Assembly: GCF_026241895.1 (NCBI RefSeq)
Contig: NZ_JAPJIV010000001.1
Coordinates: 546,093 to 610,092, forward strand
Source: Pseudomonas sp. RIT-562
GTDB taxonomy: Bacteria; Pseudomonadota; Gammaproteobacteria; Pseudomonadales; Pseudomonadaceae
DNA: 64,000 bases
Reading direction: 5' to 3'
How positions within the stretch are numbered: position 1 is the first letter of the stretch; every line of letters starts with the position of its first letter. Positions 19,749-29,070 of the stretch are shown piece by piece. Made by a program: the position numbers and the translations under genes. A model generated the notes under the pieces. The model worked only from the letters and a program-made list of their open reading frames with translations, was not told the origin of the DNA and did not search any database.

Positions 19749-21191
19749 ATGCTGATTCCCGTGATTCTTTCCGGCGGTGCAGGCACCCGGTTGTGGCCGG
19801 TGTCTCGAGAAGGCCAGCCGAAACCGTTCATGACGTTGCCGGATGGCCAGTCGTTGCTGGGCAAGACCTATCGCCGCGCTGCCGCTTTGCTGGAAGGCTG
19901 GGGCGACATCGTTACGGTGACCAACCGCGACTACTACTTCCAGAGCAAGGATCACTATCAGGACGCACAACTGGGCAGGCATCGCGGGCACTTCCTGCTC
20001 GAACCGACGGGGCGTAATACCGCGCCAGCGATCGCGGCGGCCGCCCTGTCGCTGCAGGCACTGCATGGTGATGAGGCGATCATGCTGGTCATGCCTGCCG
20101 ACCACTTGATCGTCAACGAAGAGGCCCTGAAACAGGCGGTGGCCCATGCGGTTGAACTGGCAAGGTCAGGCCATCTGGTGACGTTCGGAGTGGTGCCCAC
20201 CAAACCGGAAACCGGGTTCGGTTATATCGAGACCGGTGCCGCGCTGGACGACAAAGGCGCCGCGAGCGTGCAGCGTTTCGTCGAAAAACCCGACCTGCAG
20301 ACCGCCACCCACTACCTCGAAAGCGGCAACTTCCTGTGGAATTCCGGGATGTTCTGCTTCTCGGTAGCCACCCTGCTGGCCGAGTTGCAGACCCACGCCC
20401 CGACGCTGCTGGAACAGACCAGAACCTGCATGGCGGCCAGTGTTGCGGTAGAAACCGCCGGGAGCCTGCAGCAGGAGCTGTCGCCTGCGCTGTTCGGCGA
20501 AATCATGGACATCTCCATCGACTACGCGTTGATGGAGCGCTCCGACAAGGTGGTGGTGGTACCCGCTCGTTTCGACTGGAGCGACATCGGTTCCTGGAGT
20601 GCCATCGCGGCCCTGGTACCTGCGGATGCGCAGAACAATCGTGCGGCAGGCGAAGCGATTTTCATCGACAGTCAGCACAACTTCGTACAGAGCGAAGATC
20701 GCCTGATAGCCACCGTGGGCGTGGAAAACCTGATCATCATCGACACTGCCGACGCCGTCCTGGTGGCTCACGCCGATCGGGCCCAAGACGTGCGCCAGGT
20801 GGCCAAGCAGCTCAAGGACAAGAAGCACGAGGCCTATCGCCTGCACCGTACGGTCAGCCGGCCATGGGGTACATACACCGTGCTCGAGGAAGGCCCGCGT
20901 TTCAAGATCAAGCGCATTGTGGTCAAGCCTGGCGCCAAGTTGTCGCTGCAGATGCACCACCATCGCAACGAACATTGGGTGGTGGTCGAAGGCATGGCCA
21001 AGGTCACCAACAATGGCACCGGCACTCATCTGGTGGCCAAGAACGAATCGACTTTCATCGCCGCCGGGCACAAGCATCGCCTGGAGAATCCCGGGGTGAT
21101 CGACCTGGTGATCATCGAAGTGCAGAGCGGCGAATACCTGGGAGAGGACGATATCGTCCGCTTCGAAGACCAATACGGCCGGACGGTTTGA
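19749..21191 (+). CDS. wbpW: Mannose-1-phosphate guanylyltransferase / mannose-6-phosphate isomerase
   Basis: Bifunctional type II enzyme: the C-terminal cupin isomerises fructose-6-P to mannose-6-P and the N-terminal domain makes GDP-mannose. The 480-residue protein has the nucleotidyltransferase signature ILSGGAGTRLWPVSR (residues 7-21) with FVEKPD and NFLWNSGMFCF. The cupin metal site follows in LSLQMHHHRNEHWVVVEG (about residues 398-415). The paralogues AlgA and PslB do the same reaction; the position between gmd and wzm makes WbpW the right name here. It starts 4 bp after gmd. Confidence 0.95.
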   Translation: MLIPVILSGGAGTRLWPVSREGQPKPFMTLPDGQSLLGKTYRRAAALLEGWGDIVTVTNRDYYFQSKDHYQDAQLGRHRGHFLLEPTGRNTAPAIAAAALSLQALHGDEAIMLVMPADHLIVNEEALKQAVAHAVELARSGHLVTFGVVPTKPETGFGYIETGAALDDKGAASVQRFVEKPDLQTATHYLESGNFLWNSGMFCFSVATLLAELQTHAPTLLEQTRTCMAASVAVETAGSLQQELSPALFGEIMDISIDYALMERSDKVVVVPARFDWSDIGSWSAIAALVPADAQNNRAAGEAIFIDSQHNFVQSEDRLIATVGVENLIIIDTADAVLVAHADRAQDVRQVAKQLKDKKHEAYRLHRTVSRPWGTYTVLEEGPRFKIKRIVVKPGAKLSLQMHHHRNEHWVVVEGMAKVTNNGTGTHLVAKNESTFIAAGHKHRLENPGVIDLVIIEVQSGEYLGEDDIVRFEDQYGRTV

Positions 21192-21989
21192 ATGCTGCGT
21201 AATCTTTACCAATCGATGTGGAGTTACCGGGGTTTCATCCTCGGCAGTGTCAAAAGAGAGTTCCAGGCGCGTTACCGCAATTCGCTGTTCGGTGCCTTGT
21301 GGACCGTGCTCAACCCGCTGTCGATGATCGTGGTCTACACAGTCATCTTCTCCACCATCATGCGCGCCCGCCTGCCGGGCGTGGATGATGGCCTGGCCTA
21401 CAGCGTCTATCTCTGCGCCGGCCTGCTGACCTGGGGCCTGTTCGCCGAGATCACCACGCGCAGCCAGAGCATGTTTCTGGAAAACGCCAACCTGCTGAAG
21501 AAAATCAGTTTCCCGCGTATCTGTTTGCCGGTGATCGTGCTGCTCAATGCCGGGATCAATTTCGCGATCATCCTGGGGTTGTTCCTCGGCTTCCTGCTGA
21601 TCAGTGGGCGCCTGCCGGGCATGGCTTTGCTGGCGCTGGTGCCGCTGCTGATTCTGCAGGTGATGTTCGCCGCCGGACTGGGGATGATCCTCGGCGTGCT
21701 CAATGTGTTCTTCCGCGACGTCGGGCAATTTTTCGGCATCTGCCTGCAGTTCTGGTTCTGGCTGACGCCGATCGTGTACCCGCTGTCGATCCTGCCGCCA
21801 GGCATTCAACGCATGATCGAGCTGAACCCGATGACTGCGTTGATGAACAGCTACCAGAACCTTTTTCTGTACAACCAATGGCCAAACTGGAACTCGTTGA
21901 TTCCGCTGCTGGTGATCGGGTTGTTGTTCTGTGTGATGGGGCTGCGGCTTTTCCGCCAGCGAGTGGGTGAAATGGTGGACGAGCTCTGA
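21192..21989 (+). CDS. wzm: O-antigen ABC transporter permease (Wzm)
   Basis: Inner-membrane subunit of the ABC exporter that carries undecaprenyl-linked rhamnan to the periplasm. The 265-residue protein has six membrane helices and the ABC-2 opening SMWSYRGFILGSVKREFQAR then NSLFGALWTVLNPLSMIVVY, typical of the O-antigen/teichoic-acid permeases. The block FWFWLTPIVYPLSILP near residue 180 is also characteristic. The ATG directly follows the wbpW stop, and the stop overlaps the wzt start (TGATG), so the two transporter subunits are translationally coupled. Confidence 0.95.
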   Translation: MLRNLYQSMWSYRGFILGSVKREFQARYRNSLFGALWTVLNPLSMIVVYTVIFSTIMRARLPGVDDGLAYSVYLCAGLLTWGLFAEITTRSQSMFLENANLLKKISFPRICLPVIVLLNAGINFAIILGLFLGFLLISGRLPGMALLALVPLLILQVMFAAGLGMILGVLNVFFRDVGQFFGICLQFWFWLTPIVYPLSILPPGIQRMIELNPMTALMNSYQNLFLYNQWPNWNSLIPLLVIGLLFCVMGLRLFRQRVGEMVDEL

Positions 21990-23254
21990 TGGGACATATA
22001 CGCGTCAGCGGCCTGGGCAAGGCCTATAAGCAATATCCGAATCGCTGGAGCCGGCTGTTCGAGTGGCTGGTGCCGTTCTCCCCTACCCGCCATAACCTGC
22101 ACTGGGTGTTGCAGGGCGTGGACTTCGAGATCCAGCCCGGCGAAGCGGTCGGTATTGTCGGGGTTAACGGCGCCGGCAAAAGCACGTTGTTGAAAATGAT
22201 CACCGGCACCACCCAGGCCACCTGCGGCGAAATACATTTGCAAGGTCGAGTCGCCGCACTGCTGGAACTGGGCATGGGTTTCCACCCGGATTTCACCGGG
22301 CGCCAGAACACCTTCATGGCGGGCCAGTTGCTCGGCATGCAGGTCGAGGAAATCGAGGCACTGATGCCGGAAATCGAAAGTTTCGCCGAAATTGGCGAGG
22401 CCATCGACCAGCCGGTGCGCACCTACTCCAGCGGCATGCAGATGCGCCTGGCGTTCAGCGTAGCGACGGCGCGCCGACCGGATATCCTGATCGTCGACGA
22501 GGCCTTGTCGGTAGGTGACGCCTACTTCCAGCACAAAAGCTTCGACCGCATCCGCAACTTCCGCAAGGCCGGCACCACCTTGCTGATCGTGTCCCACGAC
22601 CGCTCGGCGATCCAGTCGATCTGCGATACCGCCATCCTCCTGGAAAACGGGCGCATGGCCATGCGTGGCAAGCCCGAAGAGGTGATGGACTACTACAACG
22701 CGATGCTCGCCCAGCGCGAGGGCCAGACGGTCCGCCAGGAGATGCTCGCCAACGGCCAGGTGCAGACCATCTCCGGCACAGGCGAAGCCGGCATTCTCAG
22801 CGTCCGCCTGCTCGACCCCAAGGGCCGCTCGGTGGAAGTGGCCGAAGTCGGTCAGGCGATGGTGCTGGAGGTGCAGGTCGAGGTTCGCCAGGACATCGAG
22901 CGGCTGATCCTCGGTTTCATGATCAAGGACCGCCTCGGCCAACCCATGTACGGCATCAATACCCATCGCATCGACAAGGCCCTCACCGACCTGAGCGCCG
23001 GCGAGCGCGTGACCTACCGGTTCGCCTTCGACATGCGCCTGGGCAAGGGTAACTATTCGGTGGCCTTGAGCCTGTCGCGTCTGGACTCGCACCTGGACCG
23101 CAACTTCGAGTGGCGTGACTACGGGCTGGTCTTTCACGTGATCAACAACCGCCGCGAAGACTTCGTCGGCTGCTCGTGGCTGGAAGCCCAGACCAGTATT
23201 ACCCGCTCCAGCGACAGCCCTATCGAAGCAGCCGATCCAGAGGTATCGCGATGA
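21989..23254 (+). CDS. wzt: O-antigen ABC transporter ATP-binding protein (Wzt)
   Basis: ATPase subunit of the polysaccharide exporter. The 421-residue protein has Walker [12 protein letters not shown] near residue 64, the ABC signature in RTYSSGMQMRLAF near 143, Walker B ILIVDEALSVGD, and the switch histidine in LLIVSHD. After residue 250 an additional beta-rich C-terminal domain runs to the end (RLLDPKGRSVEVAEVG, FMIKDRLGQPMYGINTHRI), corresponding to the Wzt carbohydrate-binding domain. That domain recognises the modified non-reducing end of the polymer in other systems. This fits the divergent methyltransferase/glycosyltransferase operon providing a chain-end mark. Confidence 0.94.
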   Translation: MGHIRVSGLGKAYKQYPNRWSRLFEWLVPFSPTRHNLHWVLQGVDFEIQPGEAVGIVGVNGAGKSTLLKMITGTTQATCGEIHLQGRVAALLELGMGFHPDFTGRQNTFMAGQLLGMQVEEIEALMPEIESFAEIGEAIDQPVRTYSSGMQMRLAFSVATARRPDILIVDEALSVGDAYFQHKSFDRIRNFRKAGTTLLIVSHDRSAIQSICDTAILLENGRMAMRGKPEEVMDYYNAMLAQREGQTVRQEMLANGQVQTISGTGEAGILSVRLLDPKGRSVEVAEVGQAMVLEVQVEVRQDIERLILGFMIKDRLGQPMYGINTHRIDKALTDLSAGERVTYRFAFDMRLGKGNYSVALSLSRLDSHLDRNFEWRDYGLVFHVINNRREDFVGCSWLEAQTSITRSSDSPIEAADPEVSR

Positions 23255-24627
23255 CCCGACTGTTGGTGGAATGCACCTACGTTTTTGAACATCCTCACGC
23301 CAACTCGGGTATTCAACGGGTGGTGCGCAACGTCATCCAGCAATTGCCGGCTGCGGATGCGAACCGTGAATGCATTCCAGTGGTGATGATCAACGGCGCG
23401 TTGTTCGAGGTGAAGAGCCTGGCGCCGCTGAAGACGCCGAAGTTCGACCTGATCAGCCTGCGGGTCAAGCTCGAACAGCTGGCCAACCTGTTCTGGCTGC
23501 GCCACCGCACATTGGAGCGACGCCGTCCTTTCAGCGAGTCGAAGTTTGCTCGCAGGGTGCTTTATGTGGGGTGCCGGCTCGCAGCGTTTGCCTGCCTGAG
23601 CCTGCCCATGCGCCTACTCGACCGCGTGCTGAAAGGCCAGAAAGTGCCCGAGCGTTGCGTGCCGCTGCAGCATCGCGCCGGAGACCAACTGGTGCTGCTG
23701 GATTCGTCCTGGCACGCCAACTTTTTCCCCTTGGCCGAGCAGCTCAAGCGCGACGGCGTCGGGATAGTTTCAGTGATCTACGACCTGATTCCCCTGACCC
23801 ATCCGCAGTTCTGCGACGCCGGCCTGGTGAAGGTTTTTAATGAGTGGTTCGATTGGATCGCCCGCACCGCCGATGGTTATGTAGCGATCTCCACCACCAT
23901 TCGCGATCAGGTGCGCGAGGAAATGCTGCGTCGGGTTGGCCCTGAACAGGTTGCGCAGCGCTGGTTCGACTATTTCCACCTGGGTTCCGAACTGGATTTG
24001 AGCGACGCGCGTTCATCCGTCGACCAAGGCCTGCTGGACATGTTCAAAAAGCCGCAGCCGGTGTTCCTGATGGTCAGCACCATCGAGCCGCGGAAAAACC
24101 ACGCCTATCTGCTGGATGCATTCGAACGCGCCTGGGCCGCCGGGTCGCTGGCGCGGTTGTGTATCGTCGGCAAGATTGGCTGGAAATGCGAGGCACTGGT
24201 CGAGCGTATCCAGCGCCATCCTGAATTGAACAAACGCCTGTTCATGTTCAACGACCTGTCGGACAAAAGCCTGGAGCACGCCTACTCCCACGCCACTTCG
24301 CTGGTATTTCCCTCTTACGTCGAAGGGTTTGGCTTGCCGCTGGTGGAGGCGATGCAACGCGGACTACCGGCCATGGCCAGCGATATACCGGTGTTTCGCG
24401 AAATCGGCGGCGACTATATGGCCTATTTCGATCTGGCCAAGCCGCAAAGCCTGGCCGACCTGGTGATCGGCATGGAAACAAACGGGGTATTCCCGGCGGC
24501 GCTGAATCTTGATGACTGGCGCTGGCTGTCCTGGCGTGAGGCCAGTGCGCAACTGGTGGAGCGCATCGAGCGCAACCTGCACAACGTGGCAAAGGTACGC
24601 GAGAGCCAGCATGCGAATTGCCCTTAA
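23251..24627 (+). CDS. wbpX: D-rhamnosyltransferase WbpX
   Basis: A GT4-type glycosyltransferase of 458 residues. The donor site is in the C-terminal half: MVSTIEPRKNHAYLLDAFERAW near residue 270, CIVGKIGWK, and FPSYVEGFGLPLVEAMQRGLP near residue 350. The ATG at 23251 overlaps the wzt stop (ATGA). The N terminus MTRLLVECTYVFEHPHANSGIQRVVRNV matches the WbpX style. By synteny with P. aeruginosa it is WbpX, one of three rhamnosyltransferases that build the alternating 1,2- and 1,3-linked D-rhamnose trisaccharide repeat. The exact linkage cannot be read from sequence. Confidence 0.9.
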   Translation: MTRLLVECTYVFEHPHANSGIQRVVRNVIQQLPAADANRECIPVVMINGALFEVKSLAPLKTPKFDLISLRVKLEQLANLFWLRHRTLERRRPFSESKFARRVLYVGCRLAAFACLSLPMRLLDRVLKGQKVPERCVPLQHRAGDQLVLLDSSWHANFFPLAEQLKRDGVGIVSVIYDLIPLTHPQFCDAGLVKVFNEWFDWIARTADGYVAISTTIRDQVREEMLRRVGPEQVAQRWFDYFHLGSELDLSDARSSVDQGLLDMFKKPQPVFLMVSTIEPRKNHAYLLDAFERAWAAGSLARLCIVGKIGWKCEALVERIQRHPELNKRLFMFNDLSDKSLEHAYSHATSLVFPSYVEGFGLPLVEAMQRGLPAMASDIPVFREIGGDYMAYFDLAKPQSLADLVIGMETNGVFPAALNLDDWRWLSWREASAQLVERIERNLHNVAKVRESQHANCP

Positions 24628-25741
24628 CGCACGCATCCTGCAGGCGCCGCGAACCGGCATCGGCCACTACGTCGCCGAACTGGTGAACGCTCTCGCCCAG
24701 GAACCGGACGTTGATTTGGCGCTGTTCCATGGCTGGGGGTGGAGCTCGGCACTGCCCGAAGCCGCGATGCCCGGTTACTCACGGCTGACGCCATTGCTGC
24801 GCCAAATTCCCGGGGCCTACCAGGCACGGCGCTGGCTGGAGCAGAAACGCTTTGACCAGAATCACTCCAAGGACATCGACCTGTATCACGAGCCGAGCCT
24901 GTGGCCGTTGTCGTTTGACGGTCCGACGATCATCACCCTGCATGACCTGACACACCTGCACTATCCCGAAACCCAGCCACCGGCACGCCTGCGGGAAATC
25001 GAACGGCGCCTGGCCGCTGGCGTACAGCAGGCGCGACTGATTCTGACGGACTCACAATGTATTGCTGACGAGGCGCAGGATTATTTCGCACTGCCTGCGC
25101 AGCGTTTTGTCGTCGCACCGCTCGGCGTAGCAGCGCGCTTCCACCCCAGGTCGAACGAGTCCATCGATCCGGTGCTCAAAGCTCACGGCGTTGAGGTCCG
25201 GGAATATTTTCTGTGCGTCGGCACCCTGGAACCGCGCAAGAACCTGGCTTTGGCCCTGCGAGCACATGCCCGATTGCCGGAAGCTGTGCGCCAGCGTTTT
25301 CCACTACTGATCGCCGGAATGGCCGGCTGGCAACGTGAGCAGTTCAATGACGAACTGCGTGCGGCCCTCGCCGCTGGCCATGTCTGCCTGCTCGGATACC
25401 TGCCGGATGAAGACTTGGCGCAACTGTTAGCCGGAGCCCGTGCCCTGGTCTTCCCTTCCCTGTACGAAGGGTTCGGCCTGCCGGTGCTGGAAGCCATGGC
25501 CAGTGGCACCCCGGTGATACTCACCGGCGCATCGGCAATGCCCGAAGTTGCCGCCGACGCCGGCAATTACATCCAACCGGACGATCCGGATTCCTTGCGG
25601 GATGCGATGACCCGGCTGATCGAAGACTCGACGCATTGGCAGGCCTGCCGCGCGGCGGGGTTGCACCGAGCCAAGCTTTTTTCCTGGGAGCGTTGCGCAA
25701 AGGTCACGGCCCGCGCCTACCGCCAGGCCATGGGAGACTGA
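24611..25741 (+). CDS. wbpY: D-rhamnosyltransferase WbpY
   Basis: A GT4-type glycosyltransferase of 376 residues. The start at 24611 opens MRIALNARILQAPRTGIGHYV, a very typical GT4 N terminus, and lies 17 bp inside wbpX. Donor-site motifs are CVGTLEPRKNLALALRAH near residue 205 and FPSLYEGFGLPVLEAMASGTPVI near 280. It is the second of three rhamnosyltransferases in the operon. A longer open frame beginning at 24509 is only the wbpX overlap region and is not used. Confidence 0.9.
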   Translation: MRIALNARILQAPRTGIGHYVAELVNALAQEPDVDLALFHGWGWSSALPEAAMPGYSRLTPLLRQIPGAYQARRWLEQKRFDQNHSKDIDLYHEPSLWPLSFDGPTIITLHDLTHLHYPETQPPARLREIERRLAAGVQQARLILTDSQCIADEAQDYFALPAQRFVVAPLGVAARFHPRSNESIDPVLKAHGVEVREYFLCVGTLEPRKNLALALRAHARLPEAVRQRFPLLIAGMAGWQREQFNDELRAALAAGHVCLLGYLPDEDLAQLLAGARALVFPSLYEGFGLPVLEAMASGTPVILTGASAMPEVAADAGNYIQPDDPDSLRDAMTRLIEDSTHWQACRAAGLHRAKLFSWERCAKVTARAYRQAMGD

Positions 25742-25742
25742 T

Positions 25743-26873
25743 ATGCGAGTTCTGCACTTTTATAAAACCTATTTACCCGACTCCATGGGCGGCATCGAAC
25801 AAGTCATCTTCCAGATGAGCGAAAGCGGTGCCCGCCATGGGGTCGACAGCACCGTACTGACGCTGAGCAACAACCCGGCGCCAGGCGTGCTGCAGATCCG
25901 CGAGCATCAGGTGTACCAGGCCCGGATGGATTTTCAGCTGGCCTCTACGGGGTTTTCCTACAGCGTCTTCAAGCAATTTCGCGAGCTGGCAGCCGAAGCC
26001 GACGTGGTCAACTACCACTTCCCCTGGCCCTTCATGGACCTGGTGCATTTCTGCACAGCCACCAAGAAACCCTGCGTGGTGAGTTATCACTCGGACATCA
26101 TTCGCCAGCGCCATCTGTTCAAGCTTTACCAACCGCTGATGCGTCGATTCCTCGACAGCGCAGACCGCATCGTTGCAGCCTCACCCAACTACTTTCACAC
26201 CAGTGACGTGCTGAAGGACTACCGCGAGAAGACCAGGGTCATTACCTATGGGCTCGACAAGGCCGGTTATCCACAGCCTGACGCAGCGCGCACCGAACGC
26301 TGGCGCCAACAGCTCGGCGACAAGTTTTTCCTGTTTGTCGGGGTAATGCGTTATTACAAAGGCCTGCATATCCTGCTGGACGCCATGCAGGGTCTGAATT
26401 ATCCGGTGGTGATTGTCGGCGCCGGCCCTCTGGAAAAAGAGCTGCATGCCCAGGCCCAGGCTCTTGGGCTGCGCAACCTGCATTTCCTCGGGTTCCTCGG
26501 CGACGAAGATAAGGTGGCCTTGCTGGAGCTGAGTTACGCGGTAGTGTTCCCGTCGCACCTGCGCTCTGAAGCGTTCGGCATTTCGCTGCTCGAAGGCGCG
26601 ATGTACGGCAAACCAATGATCTCCAGCGAGATCGGTACGGGTACCAGTTACATCAATATTCACAACGAAACCGGGCTGGTAGTGCCGCCGAGTAATCCAC
26701 AGGCGTTTCGTGAAGCGATGCGTACCCTGTGGGAAAACCCGGCACTGGCGGCACAGATGGGGGTGAAAGCGCAGGCGCGTTATCGGCAGCTGTTCACGGC
26801 AGATGAGATGGGGCGCAAGTGGGCGGCGTTGTATGAAGAGTTGTTGGCTGAGAAATCGTTGGCTTACGCATGA
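25743..26873 (+). CDS. wbpZ: Rhamnosyltransferase WbpZ (chain initiation/linkage)
   Basis: A GT4-type glycosyltransferase of 376 residues, last gene of the rmd-wbpZ operon, starting 1 bp after wbpY. The N terminus MRVLHFYKTYLPDSMGGIEQVI contains the glycine-rich loop. The C-terminal part has FVGVMRYYKGLHILLDAMQ near residue 200, VIVGAGPLEKEL, and RSEAFGISLLEGAMYGKPMI near 275 with the EX7E glutamates. In P. aeruginosa WbpZ adds the first D-rhamnose to the lipid-linked primer. A REP-type palindrome follows 57 bp downstream and probably ends the unit. Confidence 0.9.
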   Translation: MRVLHFYKTYLPDSMGGIEQVIFQMSESGARHGVDSTVLTLSNNPAPGVLQIREHQVYQARMDFQLASTGFSYSVFKQFRELAAEADVVNYHFPWPFMDLVHFCTATKKPCVVSYHSDIIRQRHLFKLYQPLMRRFLDSADRIVAASPNYFHTSDVLKDYREKTRVITYGLDKAGYPQPDAARTERWRQQLGDKFFLFVGVMRYYKGLHILLDAMQGLNYPVVIVGAGPLEKELHAQAQALGLRNLHFLGFLGDEDKVALLELSYAVVFPSHLRSEAFGISLLEGAMYGKPMISSEIGTGTSYINIHNETGLVVPPSNPQAFREAMRTLWENPALAAQMGVKAQARYRQLFTADEMGRKWAALYEELLAEKSLAYA

Positions 26874-26930
26874 CCTGGCTGATTGTCGTGCTGTTTATGA
26901 CCCTATGGCCTCTTTGACCCCTGCGATCCC

Positions 26931-27026
26931 TGTGGGAGCTGTCGAGTGCAACGAGGCTGCGATCTTTTGATGTTGGTTTTTCAGGATCAAAAGATCGCAG
27001 CCTCGTCCCACGAGACAGCTCCTACA
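26931..27026. repeat. REP-type palindrome between convergent genes
   Basis: A perfect 20-bp inner inverted repeat has arms at 26952-26971 and 26986-27005, with core GATCTTTTGAT / ATCAAAAGATC. Imperfect outer arms TGTGGGAGCTGTC (26931-26943) and GACAGCTCCTACA (27014-27026) flank it. The GATCGCAGCC core and GGGAGCT motif are typical of Pseudomonas REP/BIME elements. It lies between wbpZ and the convergent flavoprotein gene, whose TAG stop is inside the right arm. A transcription-ending or mRNA-stabilising role is likely. Confidence 0.75.
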
Positions 27027-29052
27027 AGTCCAGCACCAACGGCTGTGAACCCTGCGCCGGCACCGCACAGCAAATCAGCACTTCACCTACATCCGGAATT
27101 TCTGCCGGAGCCTGTGGATAATTCACCTGACCGCTGACCAGGCGCGTCTTGCAGGTGCCACACGAGCCACCCCGGCAACTGAATTCCGGACGCAATCCGC
27201 GGCTCTCGGCTAACTCCAGCAGACTCCCGCCATCGGGTTGCCAACGCGCCTCTTTCGCCGATCGCTGGAACACCACTGCAACCGAAGTGGTCGCCGCAGG
27301 GGGCTGTTCGATAACCACAGCATCAGGGTCAGGCTGGCGCCGCAGAGTCGACGGCCCGAAGGTCTCGGCATGAATCCTCGAGTCGCGAATATCCAATTCG
27401 CGCAGGCTGTCATACAAGCCTTGAGTGAAACTGCCAGGACCGCAAAGCACAAAGTCCAGCTGATCGTAGTCCTCTACTTCGAGGATGTTTTTCAACAAAC
27501 CAGTATCGATACGTCCACTCAGGTCAAAGTCCTCTCCCTCCAGCAACCCCTCTTCCGGTTGGCTGAGCAGGCGCAGCACCCGCACTGCATCTCCCGCAGT
27601 CTCCAGCAGCTGGTCCAGCTCGGCGCGAAAGGGCTGGTCGTCGAGAGTGCGCGAACTCTGGAACAACCACGTAGGACGGATGTGCCGAGTGCGCAGGCCC
27701 TGATACACCACCTCGCGCAACATCGACAGCAACGGCGTGATGCCAACGCCCGCCGCCAGCAACACCAACGGACGACGCTCGTGGGGCGCCACGGTGAAGT
27801 GCCCCTGGGGTGCACGGGCTTCCAATACATCTCCGACCTTGAGCTGGTCGTGCAGGTGCGAAGACACGAGCCCCTCGCGTTTCACGCTGATGCGGAAAAA
27901 GTCGTCCGACGGAGCGCTCGACAGGCTGTAGGTGCGAATGTAATTTTCACCACCGATAGTAAATCGCAGCGGCAGATGCTGACCGGCCTGGAACACCGGT
28001 AAACCGGCATCATCCGCAGGCTCGAAATAGATCGAACGGATGTTGCGGCTCTGCGCTTCGATGCGCACCACCCGCAAAGGGCGCCAGCGATCGCCCAACG
28101 CCTGGGCCTGTAACCGCGCCGCCGCTTGCTCCCAGGTGCCCGTCATCAGGCTGTTGGGCGAAACGCCGTCGAAGCGCCAGCGCAGTGCCAGGGCTGCAGG
28201 CCGACGCACCACGCGCTCTACCTCGAAGGTCCACATCCGTTCAGCCCCCTGAAAGGCCTCGACCTGCGGGCCCTCAAGGATAATTTCGGTGCGGCCCGTG
28301 AGATGCAGCAGATCGCCGGAACCGAAATCGATAAACAACAGGCCGGCCCGAGGATTGACCAGCAGATTGCCCAAGGTGTTGAAGTGCAGATTGCCGGCGA
28401 AGTCCGGAATGGTCAGGCGATTGCCTTGAATCTGCACAAAACCGGCCTGGCCGCCACGGTGTGAGACGTCCACCGCGCGCTCGCCGTCGATGTCCACATA
28501 ACTGGCAACGAAGAACGTGTCGGCGGCAGCAATCATGGCGCGGGCCGCGTCATCCAACGAGTCGAGGTGTTCAGCGATGCGTTGCGCAGGGTCCGCCAGC
28601 GGTACTGACTGAAACTGGCGCAGCTGAATGTACTGCGGACAGTTGCCGAAGGACTGGTCCACCGTGACGTCAAAGCCATTGGCCGTCAGCTTGCCGACAT
28701 GGCCATTAAGGCGATTGCGGCGCCGGCTGTGCAACTCGATACCCAGGAATCCGAGCGCTGCGCCTTGGGCCACCTGGGCCGGGTCGTCGGCACCTGGCAG
28801 GCTGTCGACATGCAATACGCCGGGCTGTGGAGAGTGGGCGAATCCAGGTGGGCCCTCGAGCACGCTGGCCCACGGATCGCCATTGGCATCCACCGCGCCG
28901 TACAGCATAAATGGCAGTTGCTGATAAAACTGGCGGTGCTGGTCCGGCATTTCGCGGCGAATGACCCTACGCCCGAATGCCTCCATGCGCTCCGCCACTC
29001 CTACATGCTCTTGCAACTTTATCTCGCCAACGTGCCACGGTGAACGGTCCAT
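27022..29052 (-). CDS. Three-domain oxidoreductase: PNPOx-like, ferredoxin-reductase and 2Fe-2S domains
   Basis: A 676-residue fusion. Residues about 40-300 form a pyridoxamine-phosphate-oxidase-like FMN-binding split barrel (AAADTFFVASYVDIDGERAVDVSHRGGQAG, LLVNPRAGLLFIDFGSGDLLHLTGR). Residues about 330-560 are a ferredoxin-NADP-reductase domain with the FAD motif YIRTYSLSSAP and the NAD site LVLLAAGVGITPLLSMLRE, ending in FVLCGPGSF. Residues about 590-676 are a plant-type ferredoxin with the cluster ligands CRGGSCGTCKTRL and a final CC near the C terminus. It probably passes electrons from NAD(P)H to an unknown acceptor. The GST gene upstream (18 bp) suggests one oxidative or xenobiotic-stress unit. 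Confidence 0.88.
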   Translation of the reverse strand: MDRSPWHVGEIKLQEHVGVAERMEAFGRRVIRREMPDQHRQFYQQLPFMLYGAVDANGDPWASVLEGPPGFAHSPQPGVLHVDSLPGADDPAQVAQGAALGFLGIELHSRRRNRLNGHVGKLTANGFDVTVDQSFGNCPQYIQLRQFQSVPLADPAQRIAEHLDSLDDAARAMIAAADTFFVASYVDIDGERAVDVSHRGGQAGFVQIQGNRLTIPDFAGNLHFNTLGNLLVNPRAGLLFIDFGSGDLLHLTGRTEIILEGPQVEAFQGAERMWTFEVERVVRRPAALALRWRFDGVSPNSLMTGTWEQAAARLQAQALGDRWRPLRVVRIEAQSRNIRSIYFEPADDAGLPVFQAGQHLPLRFTIGGENYIRTYSLSSAPSDDFFRISVKREGLVSSHLHDQLKVGDVLEARAPQGHFTVAPHERRPLVLLAAGVGITPLLSMLREVVYQGLRTRHIRPTWLFQSSRTLDDQPFRAELDQLLETAGDAVRVLRLLSQPEEGLLEGEDFDLSGRIDTGLLKNILEVEDYDQLDFVLCGPGSFTQGLYDSLRELDIRDSRIHAETFGPSTLRRQPDPDAVVIEQPPAATTSVAVVFQRSAKEARWQPDGGSLLELAESRGLRPEFSCRGGSCGTCKTRLVSGQVNYPQAPAEIPDVGEVLICCAVPAQGSQPLVLDL

Positions 29053-29070
29053 AACGGCATCTCCCGAGCA

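Noticed and set aside
20166..21878. A 570-codon open frame on the minus strand across wbpW and wzm
   Set aside because: It is the antisense shadow of two well-supported genes in high-GC DNA; its composition is His/Gln/Asp-rich and no family pattern is visible.
21851..23137. A 428-codon minus-strand frame across wzt
   Set aside because: Shadow of wzt, with the same low-complexity His/Asp-rich composition.
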